From Acetobacteraceae bacterium (GTDB taxonomy: Bacteria; Pseudomonadota; Alphaproteobacteria; Acetobacterales; Acetobacteraceae), in contig JACMOQ010000488.1 of NCBI GenBank assembly GCA_014377905.1, positions 1-15,061 on the forward strand: a stretch of DNA of 15,061 nucleotides. The letters run 5' to 3'. Within the stretch, counting starts at the first letter, position 1. Each line of letters starts with the position of its first letter. The translations under genes were made by a program, and so were the position numbers. Positions 1 to 9,154 of this stretch are shown here, piece after piece. The notes beneath the pieces are model-generated. The model was not told where the DNA came from. It made no database searches and was given only the letters and a program-made list of their open reading frames with translations.

Positions 1-12
1 GCGACTAATTTG

Positions 13-26
13 TTACGATATCGTAA
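13..26. promoter_or_regulatory. perfect 14-bp palindrome, candidate operator
   Basis: The sequence TTACGATATCGTAA is a perfect palindrome with no spacer, in an AT-rich stretch at the left edge. On the minus strand, TTGCAC (33-38) and a weak -10-like TAACAA (10-15) lie 17 bases apart around it. It could therefore be the operator of a leftward gene that starts outside the window. No start codon for such a gene is visible. The palindrome is seen directly; the operator role is inference. Confidence 0.3.
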
Positions 27-121
27 TTAATAGTGCAAATCACGGCTGTTCGACGATGGATTGCTCTCACAAGTGTCCGCAATGACGCACAACGCCCGAT
101 GCGAAAACGGACAGAATTTCG

Positions 122-157
122 GAAGTTTTTTTGCTTCTTTGTTTTCAAACAAAGAAG
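122..157. repeat. 11-bp inverted repeat next to an A/T tract, hairpin downstream of the esterase gene
   Basis: The arms CTTCTTTGTTT (134-144) and AAACAAAGAAG (147-157) are perfect reverse complements separated by two bases, starting nine bases beyond the esterase stop. A run of seven T lies at 126-132, flanked by GAAG (122-125) and CTTC (134-137), so a second, smaller stem could compete with the first. On the minus-strand transcript the hairpin is followed by an A tract, not a U tract, so it is not a classical intrinsic terminator. It may still mark the 3' end of the mRNA or be a dispersed repeat. Confidence 0.4.
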
Positions 158-165
158 ACCTTGCC

Positions 166-1092
166 TCAATCAATCTTAACCGAAACCGGCGGCGCACCCG
201 CCAGCACCGCCCGCATCCACACGCCCGCGCCGGCAATCGCTGCCCGACCCGCGGCAAGCTGCAAGTGAAACAATGGCCAGACATGAACCATTTCCGGCCA
301 GATTTCCAACGTCACCGCAACATCGGCGGCACCCGCCACTCGGGCAAGGCGGATCGCGTCATCGAGCAGGGTTTCCGCCGCGCCAACCTGGATCAACAGC
401 GGCGCAAGGCCGGTGAAATCGCCATAAAGCGGCGCCGCCAGCGGGTCGCGCGAATTGGCGCCGTTAAGATACAGCCCCGCCATGCCCAGCAGCCCCGGCT
501 TTTGCACCATCGGATCGGCGGCGGCGCGGTCATCCATGCTGTCGCCGATCGCCTCCATGTCGACCCAGGGCGAAATTCCCCAGCCACCAGCCGGTTGTGC
601 AAGGCCCGCGCCCTTGATCGCCAGCATGGCGGCAACCACCAGCCCACCACCGGCACTGTCACCGGCAATCACGATCTTGCTGGCAGCGATTCCCTTGGCA
701 AGCAGGTATTTATAGCCGGCGAGCGCGTCATCCACGGCCGCCGGGAATGGGTGCTCGGGGGCGAGGCGATAATGCAGCGCCAGGGTCCGGCTGCCCGCCG
801 CGCGGCCGATCTCGGCGGCAAGGGTGCGGTGGCTGTCGATTGACCCGAGCACATAGCCGCCACCATGCAGATAGAGCACCGCCGCCGCCTGATCCGCACC
901 CGGGGTCGATGTCCATTCCGCAACCACGCCATTGGCATCGCAGGCTGTGACGACCACATCGGCCGGCACGCCGCGGTCAAGTCCCATGGCATCGAAGCCT
1001 TTGCGCATATCGGCGAGTTCAGGCGGGCGCACCCTGGCGGCGAGGGCAGCACGCAGCGCGGTGATTTCTGGATTGGGCATGGTTTCCCCCAT
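166..1092 (-). CDS. alpha/beta hydrolase, HSL-like family IV esterase/lipase
   Basis: A cytoplasmic alpha/beta-hydrolase of 308 residues that probably hydrolyses short or medium chain carboxylic esters; the natural substrate is not visible. The hormone-sensitive-lipase signature is clear. The oxyanion-hole motif HGGGY is at about 76-80 and the nucleophile elbow GDSAGG at about 144-149 (Ser146). An acidic residue in ETLLDDA (Asp244 or Asp245) and His270 in MVHVW complete the triad. YRLAPEHPFPAA near 108-119 is also typical of this family. Length is usual for the family and no signal peptide is seen. Two starts are possible: ATG at 1092, or ATG four codons later at 1080, which is preceded by GGGGGAA. 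The gene diverges from the phosphotransferase gene across a region of under 70 bases. No frameshift or missing motif is seen. Confidence 0.92.
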   Translation of the reverse strand: MGETMPNPEITALRAALAARVRPPELADMRKGFDAMGLDRGVPADVVVTACDANGVVAEWTSTPGADQAAAVLYLHGGGYVLGSIDSHRTLAAEIGRAAGSRTLALHYRLAPEHPFPAAVDDALAGYKYLLAKGIAASKIVIAGDSAGGGLVVAAMLAIKGAGLAQPAGGWGISPWVDMEAIGDSMDDRAAADPMVQKPGLLGMAGLYLNGANSRDPLAAPLYGDFTGLAPLLIQVGAAETLLDDAIRLARVAGAADVAVTLEIWPEMVHVWPLFHLQLAAGRAAIAGAGVWMRAVLAGAPPVSVKID

Positions 1093-1160
1093 TGGGTTGT
1101 TGACCTTTAGGTTATCCTAGGGTGGGTTGGCGGCAACAGCCTAATAGACGGCGGGGGCAG

Positions 1161-2198
1161 ATGACCACGGAACCGGAATTCGATCGCTTGCGGCTAGACC
1201 AGCTTTTGCGTGCCCGGCTCGATGGGCTGCGTGGACCCTTGGACTTGCAACGAATTTCGGGTGGGCAATCCAATCCGACTTTTTTTGCCAGTTACGAAAA
1301 TCGCCGCCTGGTGGTGAGGAAGCAGCCACCGGGACCGCTGATGCCGTCGGCACACGCCATCGACCGCGAGTATCGGGTGCAGTCGGCGTTGGCCGCCACC
1401 AATGTCGCGGTACCGCATTTGCTGTTTTACGAGGCCGATGCAGCAATCATTGGCACGCCGTTCTATGTGATGGAACGCCTTGACGGCCGGGTTTTTGCCG
1501 ATGGCGCCTTGTCGGGGGTAACGGCGGCCGAGCGCGGCGCGATGTATCAATCGATGGCCGAAACCATGGCGCGGCTGCATCGGGTGGATTACGCGGCCAT
1601 CGGCCTCGGCGATTATGGACGCCCGGGAAACTACTTCGCCCGCCAGATTGCGCGCTGGACCAGGCAATGGGAACTGGCCGCCCAACCTGCCATCCCCGAG
1701 ATCACCGACCTGCTCGCCTGGCTGCCGGCGAATATCCCGCCCGAGGACGCCGCCACGCTCTGCCATGGCGATCTGCGCACCGGCAACATGATGTTCCATC
1801 CGACCGAGCCACGGGTGATTGCGCTGCTCGACTGGGAGTTGTCCACTATCGGCCACCCGCTATCCGACCTCGCCTACAACGCCATGGCGTGGCGCACCAC
1901 GCCGGATGAATATGGCGGCATTCGCGGGCTGGATTTGCGGGGTTTGGGCATTCCCGGGGAGACGGAATACCTCGCCCACTATGTCCGCGCCGGTGGCCAT
2001 TCTGCCCCGGTGCTGCCGTTTCACTTCGCGTTTGTGATGTTCCGGTTTGCGGTGATTTTTGCCGGCATCGCCGCCCGTGCCGCAGCCGGCAACGCCGCGT
2101 CCGAAAACGCTGCCGAGGTTGGCGGCAGGCTTACGCGGGCGTTGGCCCGGCGTGGCATTGAAGCGATCACCCCAGCAGGGTATCGCGCGCCTGATTGA
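1161..2198 (+). CDS. APH-fold phosphotransferase, ACAD10/FadE36-like
   Basis: A kinase-fold phosphotransferase of 345 residues in the aminoglycoside phosphotransferase superfamily. It resembles the group homologous to the N-terminal part of ACAD10 and to mycobacterial FadE36, which are often found with acyl-CoA metabolism genes. Visible motifs are a Gly-rich ISGGQSNPT (32-40), a likely ATP-binding Lys54 in VVRKQPPG, Glu70, the catalytic loop HGDLRTGN (202-209, Asp204 and Asn209) and the metal-binding LDWE (Asp224). Start choice: the frame is open from a GTG at 1122, but ATG at 1161 is preceded by a GGGGG-containing Shine-Dalgarno-like stretch and gives a normal N terminus. The last 32 bases overlap the convergent J-domain gene. 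Antibiotic resistance is an unlikely role; phosphorylation of a hydroxyacyl or other small molecule is family-based inference. Confidence 0.88.
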   Translation: MTTEPEFDRLRLDQLLRARLDGLRGPLDLQRISGGQSNPTFFASYENRRLVVRKQPPGPLMPSAHAIDREYRVQSALAATNVAVPHLLFYEADAAIIGTPFYVMERLDGRVFADGALSGVTAAERGAMYQSMAETMARLHRVDYAAIGLGDYGRPGNYFARQIARWTRQWELAAQPAIPEITDLLAWLPANIPPEDAATLCHGDLRTGNMMFHPTEPRVIALLDWELSTIGHPLSDLAYNAMAWRTTPDEYGGIRGLDLRGLGIPGETEYLAHYVRAGGHSAPVLPFHFAFVMFRFAVIFAGIAARAAAGNAASENAAEVGGRLTRALARRGIEAITPAGYRAPD

Positions 2199-2603
2199 TC
2201 CGGGCGGCGAGCCAGTCGGACCCGCCGGCATCGGGGTGGGCAGCGCGCATCAGGCGGTGATAGGCCGCGCGAATATCAGTGTCGGTCGCCCCTGTTTTCA
2301 GGCCGAGGATTTCAAAGGCCTCTGCCCGCGTCATGCTTCCCGGTGCCGCACGGGGGGTGGGTTTGGCGCCGGGCGCGGCAATTTTGGGTGCCATCCATTG
2401 CCAGACCAACGGCGCAAGGAACATCAAGGCGGAAATCGCCATCGCCCCGCGTCCGGTCAACAGCAGCAATGTCCCCAAGGCCAGGCCGCCAAGGGCAACG
2501 GTCCAGGCGCCAAACCGCTTGATGTCTTTGATTTGGGCGCGAGAGAACATGCCCAGTGCGCCCATGAACACCGCCAGCGCCACCAGCCCAAGAATGAAAA
2601 TTA

Positions 2604-2607
<4 letters not shown>
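2167..2607 (-). CDS. membrane-anchored DnaJ-domain protein
   Basis: A small J-domain co-chaperone of 146 residues. The N terminus has hydrophobic segments at about 1-20, 33-50 and 55-72, so it is likely an inner-membrane protein. A Pro/Ala-rich linker (about 75-92) leads to a C-terminal J domain (about 93-146) with the HPD motif at 124-126, which stimulates DnaK ATPase. The layout, membrane anchor first and J domain last, resembles bacterial TIM14/Pam18-like and DjlA-type proteins, not classical DnaJ. It has no Gly/Phe region or zinc-finger domain. Its ATG overlaps the maeB stop by four bases (ATGA), suggesting translational coupling, and its 3' end overlaps the phosphotransferase gene on the other strand. 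The client protein is unknown. Confidence 0.85.
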
Positions 2608-4889
<2,282 letters not shown>

Positions 4890-4941
4890 ATGCCGGCCCC
4901 CTTGGCGTCCGCGTTACCTGTAGACGACCGCCGGTAGGGAA

Positions 4942-4971
4942 GGAATACTCCGTCCGCTTGGGACCCTGCAA
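4942..4971 (-). promoter_or_regulatory. possible sigma70-like promoter for maeB
   Basis: On the minus strand TTGCAG (positions 4971-4966) and TATTCC (4947-4942) are separated by 18 bases, about 50 bases upstream of the maeB start. The -10 hexamer is only a moderate match. The 171-base gap after nrdJ makes an independent maeB promoter plausible. No strong intrinsic terminator is visible between the two genes. Confidence 0.22.
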
Positions 4972-5060
4972 AAGCGCATTTCCTGGGATCAGATTGGCAC
5001 CCGGGTAATTACTTCTTTTAGGCGCAAAAAGAGGGCTCTATCGCCTTAATCTCCCTGCCT

Positions 5061-7385
5061 TCACATCGGGCAGGCCCCCGAGGCGCATTGCAGATGGGCG
5101 GTATCAACCGCCTCATGCAGGCCGGGGTCTTCGATGCTGTTCACCATCGCGATGAAGGCGTCCAACGTCATGTCTTCTTCTGGCAAATACTCGTAGCCCA
5201 TCAGATCGTCGGGGTTGCCAGGCAAGATGGCGCAGCAGCGGATGGTTGGCTGGTTTTCCAGCACGATGGCGCGGAATTCGGCCAGGCTGTGGCGGCTGGT
5301 GTCAAATTTCAGCGTGTAGGACACCTGGTTGCCGCGCTCGGCGCCGATCCAGTGGCGTTCGAGCAGGCGCAGCCAGGCGAATTGCTGCGCCGGGGTGGCG
5401 TCCGACGCCGTGACCGCGCGATCGCCAATGCCGAGGCGCTGGATGCGCGGCAGGGTTGGGAAGCCGACAATTGCCATGCCGGGAAAGCTGGTCAGGCCGC
5501 GCACCTGATAGCCGCGCGCGGCATATTGGGCGAGCAAGGGATCGCTGTCGGCGCTCCAATTTCCGGCCGCATCGCGGGTGCCACGGAACTGCACCCAGCG
5601 CAGATACTGCTTGCGGGCGGGCAAATGGGCGCCTTCTGTAAGGCCGAACAGCTTGGATGTGGTGCCGGCAGGCTTGACCGTGGTGACAGTAAACGGCGCG
5701 ATCATGCCGAGTTCACAGGCGTAGCGGTCGGCCTCGTCCTTGGCGGCGTCGGACAGGGCTTCGAGCATACAATAGAACGGCGCTGCCGCAGTTTCGTCGA
5801 GCAAATCGTCAAACCCGAGCCCGAAGCGCATCCAAGCCCATTCGTGCAGCCCGGTCGGGCCGATGCCGATGCGGTTGGTGCGGCGGACTTCCTCGCCATA
5901 AAGCGCATTCATCCGGTTGGCGCGCATCAGGAAGCGCACCCCGAGGCGGACGCTGTCTTCGACGCGGGCATCCCAGTCGGCGATCACTGCGTCTGACGCG
6001 AATCCGGGAACGATATTCTCTGGGGGAATTGGGCAGGCCAGCAGCGGCGCGAAATCGGCGATCACGCAGTACCCGCCGGTGGCGTGCAGCACGATCTCCC
6101 CGCATGGATTGGTGATAGCGGGGAAGCGTGCGGATTGGGCGCACTGGGCGAGCGCGGCCAGCAGATCGGCGCCGAAATCGGCCTGATAGCGGTTGGAGCG
6201 GAAATCGCGGCCATCGGCGAAAACCGGCTTGTCCCAGGCGCGGCCGGTGCGATGATCATCCAGCATGTCACCGTTGATGAACCCAGGCTCGCCGTTTTTG
6301 TAACCGCATTCGGTTGCGTCGTTGAACACCGCGATGGCTTGGGCGGCGAGCACGGAGTCGCTGCAACCCTCGCCGACCAGCGCCCAGAATTCGCGGTCCA
6401 CCACCACCGAGTTATTTGCGGTCCACAGCCCGCCTTCGCTCTTGGCGCGAATAAAGCGGAAAATGCCGGGGTCGCGCCAGGATTTGGTCGCCATCCGCGC
6501 CGCGCGGCGGGCACCGCCAACCTGGACTTCCATCGAGAAGAAATGATCGACCAGCAGCGCCTGCTCCCAAGGTTGCAGGGCAAGGCCAGCGCGGTCGCGC
6601 AGGCGGGACGGGGCGATCACATTGTCGCGCAAATTGATGAAGCCGCGTATTAGCGAAATCGGGCCGGACGCCGGGCGGCCCTGCATGCCGGCAATCGGCG
6701 CGCCCTCACGCCGGACAGCGGAAAAATCGAGCAGCACCACCGCATCGTGCCGTTTGGCGAAAGCCAGACCTTCGATCAGTTCGAGCGCCTTGCCCCAGCC
6801 CTCGCGGCTGTCATCGACACGATGGATGATCGCGGCGGGGGGAATTGCGGTGACGTTGAGCTCCGGCCGGTCGGCGGGGAAATCGGGATGGGTCGGGTCA
6901 AGATGCAGGAGGATGTCGGGGGCATCGGCCCAGTCCACCACCACCAGTTCGTCATCATAGGATCGGCCGACGCCGCTGCCGTTGAGCAGGAGGTAGAACT
7001 TGGCAAAGCTGGTGATCGCGGTGGCACAGTTGGTGAACAACTCCATGTTGCGGCCGGCCTGATCGGCATCACCGTGCTGCAAATGCCGGCCCGAAGTAAT
7101 CAGCGCGCCGCTGGCGATGGCGTTGCGAAGCCGGGCGCGCTCGGTGCGCTCGGCGCCGGTCAGCGGGGGCTTCAGCAGCGACATGTTGCCGGTCGCCACG
7201 CGATCGGCGACCCGGCCAAAGCATTCGGCATCTTCAGGTCGGAACACCGTCCGGCGGGCAACCGCTACGCCCATGCCGGGGTCGAGCAACTGTGCCGCGG
7301 CCGCGGCTTCACCAAAGCTGATGCCGGGGATCGTGGTGGGATAGGAGCTGAGATCAGCCAACCCGGACATCTGCATAACATTCAT
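5061..7385 (-). CDS. nrdJ: adenosylcobalamin-dependent ribonucleoside-triphosphate reductase (class II)
   Basis: A monomeric class II ribonucleotide reductase of 774 residues, of the Lactobacillus leichmannii RTPR type (about 740 residues). It reduces ribonucleotides to deoxyribonucleotides using coenzyme B12 to make the thiyl radical, so it needs no oxygen. Key residues are all present. The redox pair is Cys120 (FTNCATAI) and Cys440 (GGYCVIADF). The active-site NPCGE gives Asn426, radical Cys428 and Glu430. The C-terminal CASGAC (Cys767 and Cys772) is the CX4C shuttle that re-reduces the active site. Start choice: ATG at 7385 has AGAAGG about nine bases upstream, whereas a TTG at 7391 would sit only three bases from it. 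Two NrdR-like boxes lie upstream. It precedes maeB on the same strand and diverges from the D-aminopeptidase gene. The triphosphate preference is inferred from the family. Confidence 0.95.
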   Translation of the reverse strand: MNVMQMSGLADLSSYPTTIPGISFGEAAAAAQLLDPGMGVAVARRTVFRPEDAECFGRVADRVATGNMSLLKPPLTGAERTERARLRNAIASGALITSGRHLQHGDADQAGRNMELFTNCATAITSFAKFYLLLNGSGVGRSYDDELVVVDWADAPDILLHLDPTHPDFPADRPELNVTAIPPAAIIHRVDDSREGWGKALELIEGLAFAKRHDAVVLLDFSAVRREGAPIAGMQGRPASGPISLIRGFINLRDNVIAPSRLRDRAGLALQPWEQALLVDHFFSMEVQVGGARRAARMATKSWRDPGIFRFIRAKSEGGLWTANNSVVVDREFWALVGEGCSDSVLAAQAIAVFNDATECGYKNGEPGFINGDMLDDHRTGRAWDKPVFADGRDFRSNRYQADFGADLLAALAQCAQSARFPAITNPCGEIVLHATGGYCVIADFAPLLACPIPPENIVPGFASDAVIADWDARVEDSVRLGVRFLMRANRMNALYGEEVRRTNRIGIGPTGLHEWAWMRFGLGFDDLLDETAAAPFYCMLEALSDAAKDEADRYACELGMIAPFTVTTVKPAGTTSKLFGLTEGAHLPARKQYLRWVQFRGTRDAAGNWSADSDPLLAQYAARGYQVRGLTSFPGMAIVGFPTLPRIQRLGIGDRAVTASDATPAQQFAWLRLLERHWIGAERGNQVSYTLKFDTSRHSLAEFRAIVLENQPTIRCCAILPGNPDDLMGYEYLPEEDMTLDAFIAMVNSIEDPGLHEAVDTAHLQCASGACPM

Positions 7386-7432
7386 CGCCAACCACCTTCT
7401 TCAACCGCCGAATCGGTCAGCCCGATCCCGAC

Positions 7433-7448
7433 ACTCAACATATAGTAG
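7433..7448. promoter_or_regulatory. NrdR box-like site 1, upstream of nrdJ
   Basis: The core CAACATATAG at 7436-7445 matches the NrdR-box core CWATATATWG at nine of ten positions, and about 12 of 16 over the full palindromic box. It lies about 50 bases upstream of the nrdJ start. NrdR is the ATP-cone repressor that controls ribonucleotide reductase genes. The match is seen; binding is inference. Confidence 0.55.
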
Positions 7449-7463
7449 GAAGGCGACGGCAGC

Positions 7464-7479
7464 CCACTATATTTGGAAG
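7464..7479. promoter_or_regulatory. NrdR box-like site 2, 31 bp from site 1
   Basis: The core CTATATTTGG at 7467-7476 matches the NrdR-box core at eight of ten positions; the flanks match less well. Its centre is 31 bp from the centre of site 1, three helical turns, which is the usual spacing of paired NrdR boxes. Minus-strand -10-like sequences for nrdJ (such as TATAGT) overlap these boxes, as expected for a repressor. Confidence 0.5.
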
Positions 7480-7572
7480 GTCTGGGGCAGAAATTTACCA
7501 TGCACCGGCGGTAGGCGCCCTTTCCCGGATGGTGGCGCGATGCCGAAGGCTGTGGTCATGTTACCCATTATT

Positions 7573-7577
7573 AGGAG
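7573..7577 (+). promoter_or_regulatory. Shine-Dalgarno that fixes the D-aminopeptidase start
   Basis: AGGAG lies eight bases before ATG 7586. The reading frame is open further upstream to an ATG at 7529, but that start has no comparable ribosome binding site and would add 19 residues not expected in the family. Confidence 0.7.
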
Positions 7578-7585
7578 CAGCACGC

Positions 7586-9154
7586 ATGAAACCCAGACAC
7601 GGCCCGACTGGCGCTGAGATGACCGGAATTGCACTGGCCGAGCATGTGCTCGCCAGCCTGCCCGCCGGGGTGCGCGGTCCGGGCGGGGCCGTGGCGGTGC
7701 TGAAGGATGGCGCGGTGGTGATGCGCCACAGTTGGGGCTGGGCCGATGTCGACCGGCGCATTCGGTTCACCCCGGCGACGCTGTTTCGGATCTGCTCGAT
7801 CACCAAGCAATTCACCTGCGCGACGATGCTGGAACGCCATCCCGACCCGACAATGCTAAATGCCGATCTGGCGGCGCATCTACCCCGGCTCGCGGCCCGG
7901 CCTTCGGTCTTGCATCTGGCACATAACCAGTCCGGTCTGCGCGACTACTGGGCGACCACGGTGCTGTGCGGGGCATTGCCGGAAACTGTGTTCGGGCCCG
8001 ATGATGCACGCGCGCTGACCGCGAAATCCGCATCGTTGCAGTTTGCCCCTGGCACGCGGTATTCATATTGCAATCAGAACTTCCGTATCCTTGGCGAGCT
8101 GGTTCAAGACCGCGCCGGGCGTGACCTGGGCCAGTTGATGCGGACCCATGTGTTCGATCCGGCCGGAATGCCGTCCGCGCTGCTCTGCCCGGAAACCGCC
8201 GCCATGCCGGATGGCACGATCGGATACGAAGGCTCGCTGGAAGATGGCTGGCGGCCGGCGGTCAACCGGCTGCACTGGACGGGCGATGCCGGGATTGCGG
8301 CGTCGCTCGACGACATGATCGCCTGGGAACAGACGATCGACGCCGCGCGCGACGATCCAGCCAGCCGGTATGCGATCCAGTCCGCGCCGCAGGATTTCGC
8401 CGATGGCAACCCGGCCGGGTATGGCTTCGGGCTGACCCGGATGACAATCCACGGCAAGCTTGCCATCGGCCATGGCGGCGGCTTGCGCGGCTGGCGCAGC
8501 ACACGGTTTTATGTGCCGTCGGAACGGATTTCGGTGGTGGTGCTGTTTAACCACATGGCCGATCCGGGCGTGGTGGCGGGCAGTTTGCTTGGCGCGATGC
8601 TCGATGTTCCGGCGCCGCAAGCGGCCCCGGCGGCCGATCCGGCCTGGGCCGGGTCCTACCGCGATAGCGAAACAGGGCTGGTCGCGCGGGTAGCGCTCAC
8701 CCCATCGCAGGCGGTCCAGCTTTGCTTCGGTCAAGGTCCTGAAACGCTCGACCCAACCAACGATGGCGAGGCGTGCAGTACATCCGTCCGCTTGCGCCGC
8801 GATGGCGGCAATCTGCTGATGGAACGCGGCAAGGAAAATCTGCGCAGCACCCTGGTCCGTTGCGAAGGCGAGGCAGCGCGTGACATTGAAGGCACTTTCC
8901 ATAACGCCGAATATGGTGCGACTTTCACCTGCGTTTCGGCTGGCGGGGTGCTCTACGGCGCTTTTGCTGGGTTTCTCGGGCGCGGGCTGATGGAGCCGCT
9001 CCTTCCGGTTGGCCCCGATCTCTGGCGCCTACCCTGCCCGCGGGCGCTGGATTTCTCCGCACCGGGGGACTGGACGCTGGAATTCAGCCTCGACCGCACC
9101 CGGCTGACAGTCGGGTGCTGGCTGGCGCGCGGGATTGGCTTCCTGCGGGTCTAA
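7586..9154 (+). CDS. dap: D-aminopeptidase, serine peptidase family S12
   Basis: A penicillin-recognising serine hydrolase of 522 residues, very close in length and motif order to Ochrobactrum anthropi D-aminopeptidase (520 residues), which removes N-terminal D-amino acids such as D-alanine from peptides. The catalytic SITK motif gives Ser71 and Lys74. The YCN motif is at 161-163, and GHGG with His296 is the third active-site element. Family-typical stretches include NQSGLRDYWA (114-123), GDAGIAASLDDMIAWEQ (233-249) and VGCWLARG near the C terminus. The fold is a beta-lactamase-like domain (to about 330) followed by two smaller C-terminal beta-barrel domains. No signal peptide is seen, so it is probably cytoplasmic, with a role in D-amino-acid peptide scavenging or peptidoglycan fragment turnover. 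Its TAA stop overlaps the TAG of the convergent EF-G-like gene in CTAA at 9151-9154. True beta-lactamase activity is not implied. Confidence 0.92.
   Translation: MKPRHGPTGAEMTGIALAEHVLASLPAGVRGPGGAVAVLKDGAVVMRHSWGWADVDRRIRFTPATLFRICSITKQFTCATMLERHPDPTMLNADLAAHLPRLAARPSVLHLAHNQSGLRDYWATTVLCGALPETVFGPDDARALTAKSASLQFAPGTRYSYCNQNFRILGELVQDRAGRDLGQLMRTHVFDPAGMPSALLCPETAAMPDGTIGYEGSLEDGWRPAVNRLHWTGDAGIAASLDDMIAWEQTIDAARDDPASRYAIQSAPQDFADGNPAGYGFGLTRMTIHGKLAIGHGGGLRGWRSTRFYVPSERISVVVLFNHMADPGVVAGSLLGAMLDVPAPQAAPAADPAWAGSYRDSETGLVARVALTPSQAVQLCFGQGPETLDPTNDGEACSTSVRLRRDGGNLLMERGKENLRSTLVRCEGEAARDIEGTFHNAEYGATFTCVSAGGVLYGAFAGFLGRGLMEPLLPVGPDLWRLPCPRALDFSAPGDWTLEFSLDRTRLTVGCWLARGIGFLRV

Noticed and set aside
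61..843. 260-codon plus-strand frame opposite the esterase gene
   Set aside because: The minus-strand esterase has a complete catalytic triad; this frame is Arg/His-rich without any motif.
1161..2198. Aminoglycoside resistance kinase
   Set aside because: The fold is shared, but the sequence resembles the ACAD10/FadE36-type group and no resistance context is present.
7386..7585. Possible cobalamin riboswitch upstream of the B12-dependent reductase
   Set aside because: I found no B12-box-like conserved core, and the leader between the NrdR-like sites and the start is too short for the usual aptamer.
7586..9154. Beta-lactamase resistance gene
   Set aside because: The SxxK and YxN motifs are shared by the whole superfamily; length, domain layout and diagnostic stretches match D-aminopeptidase instead.
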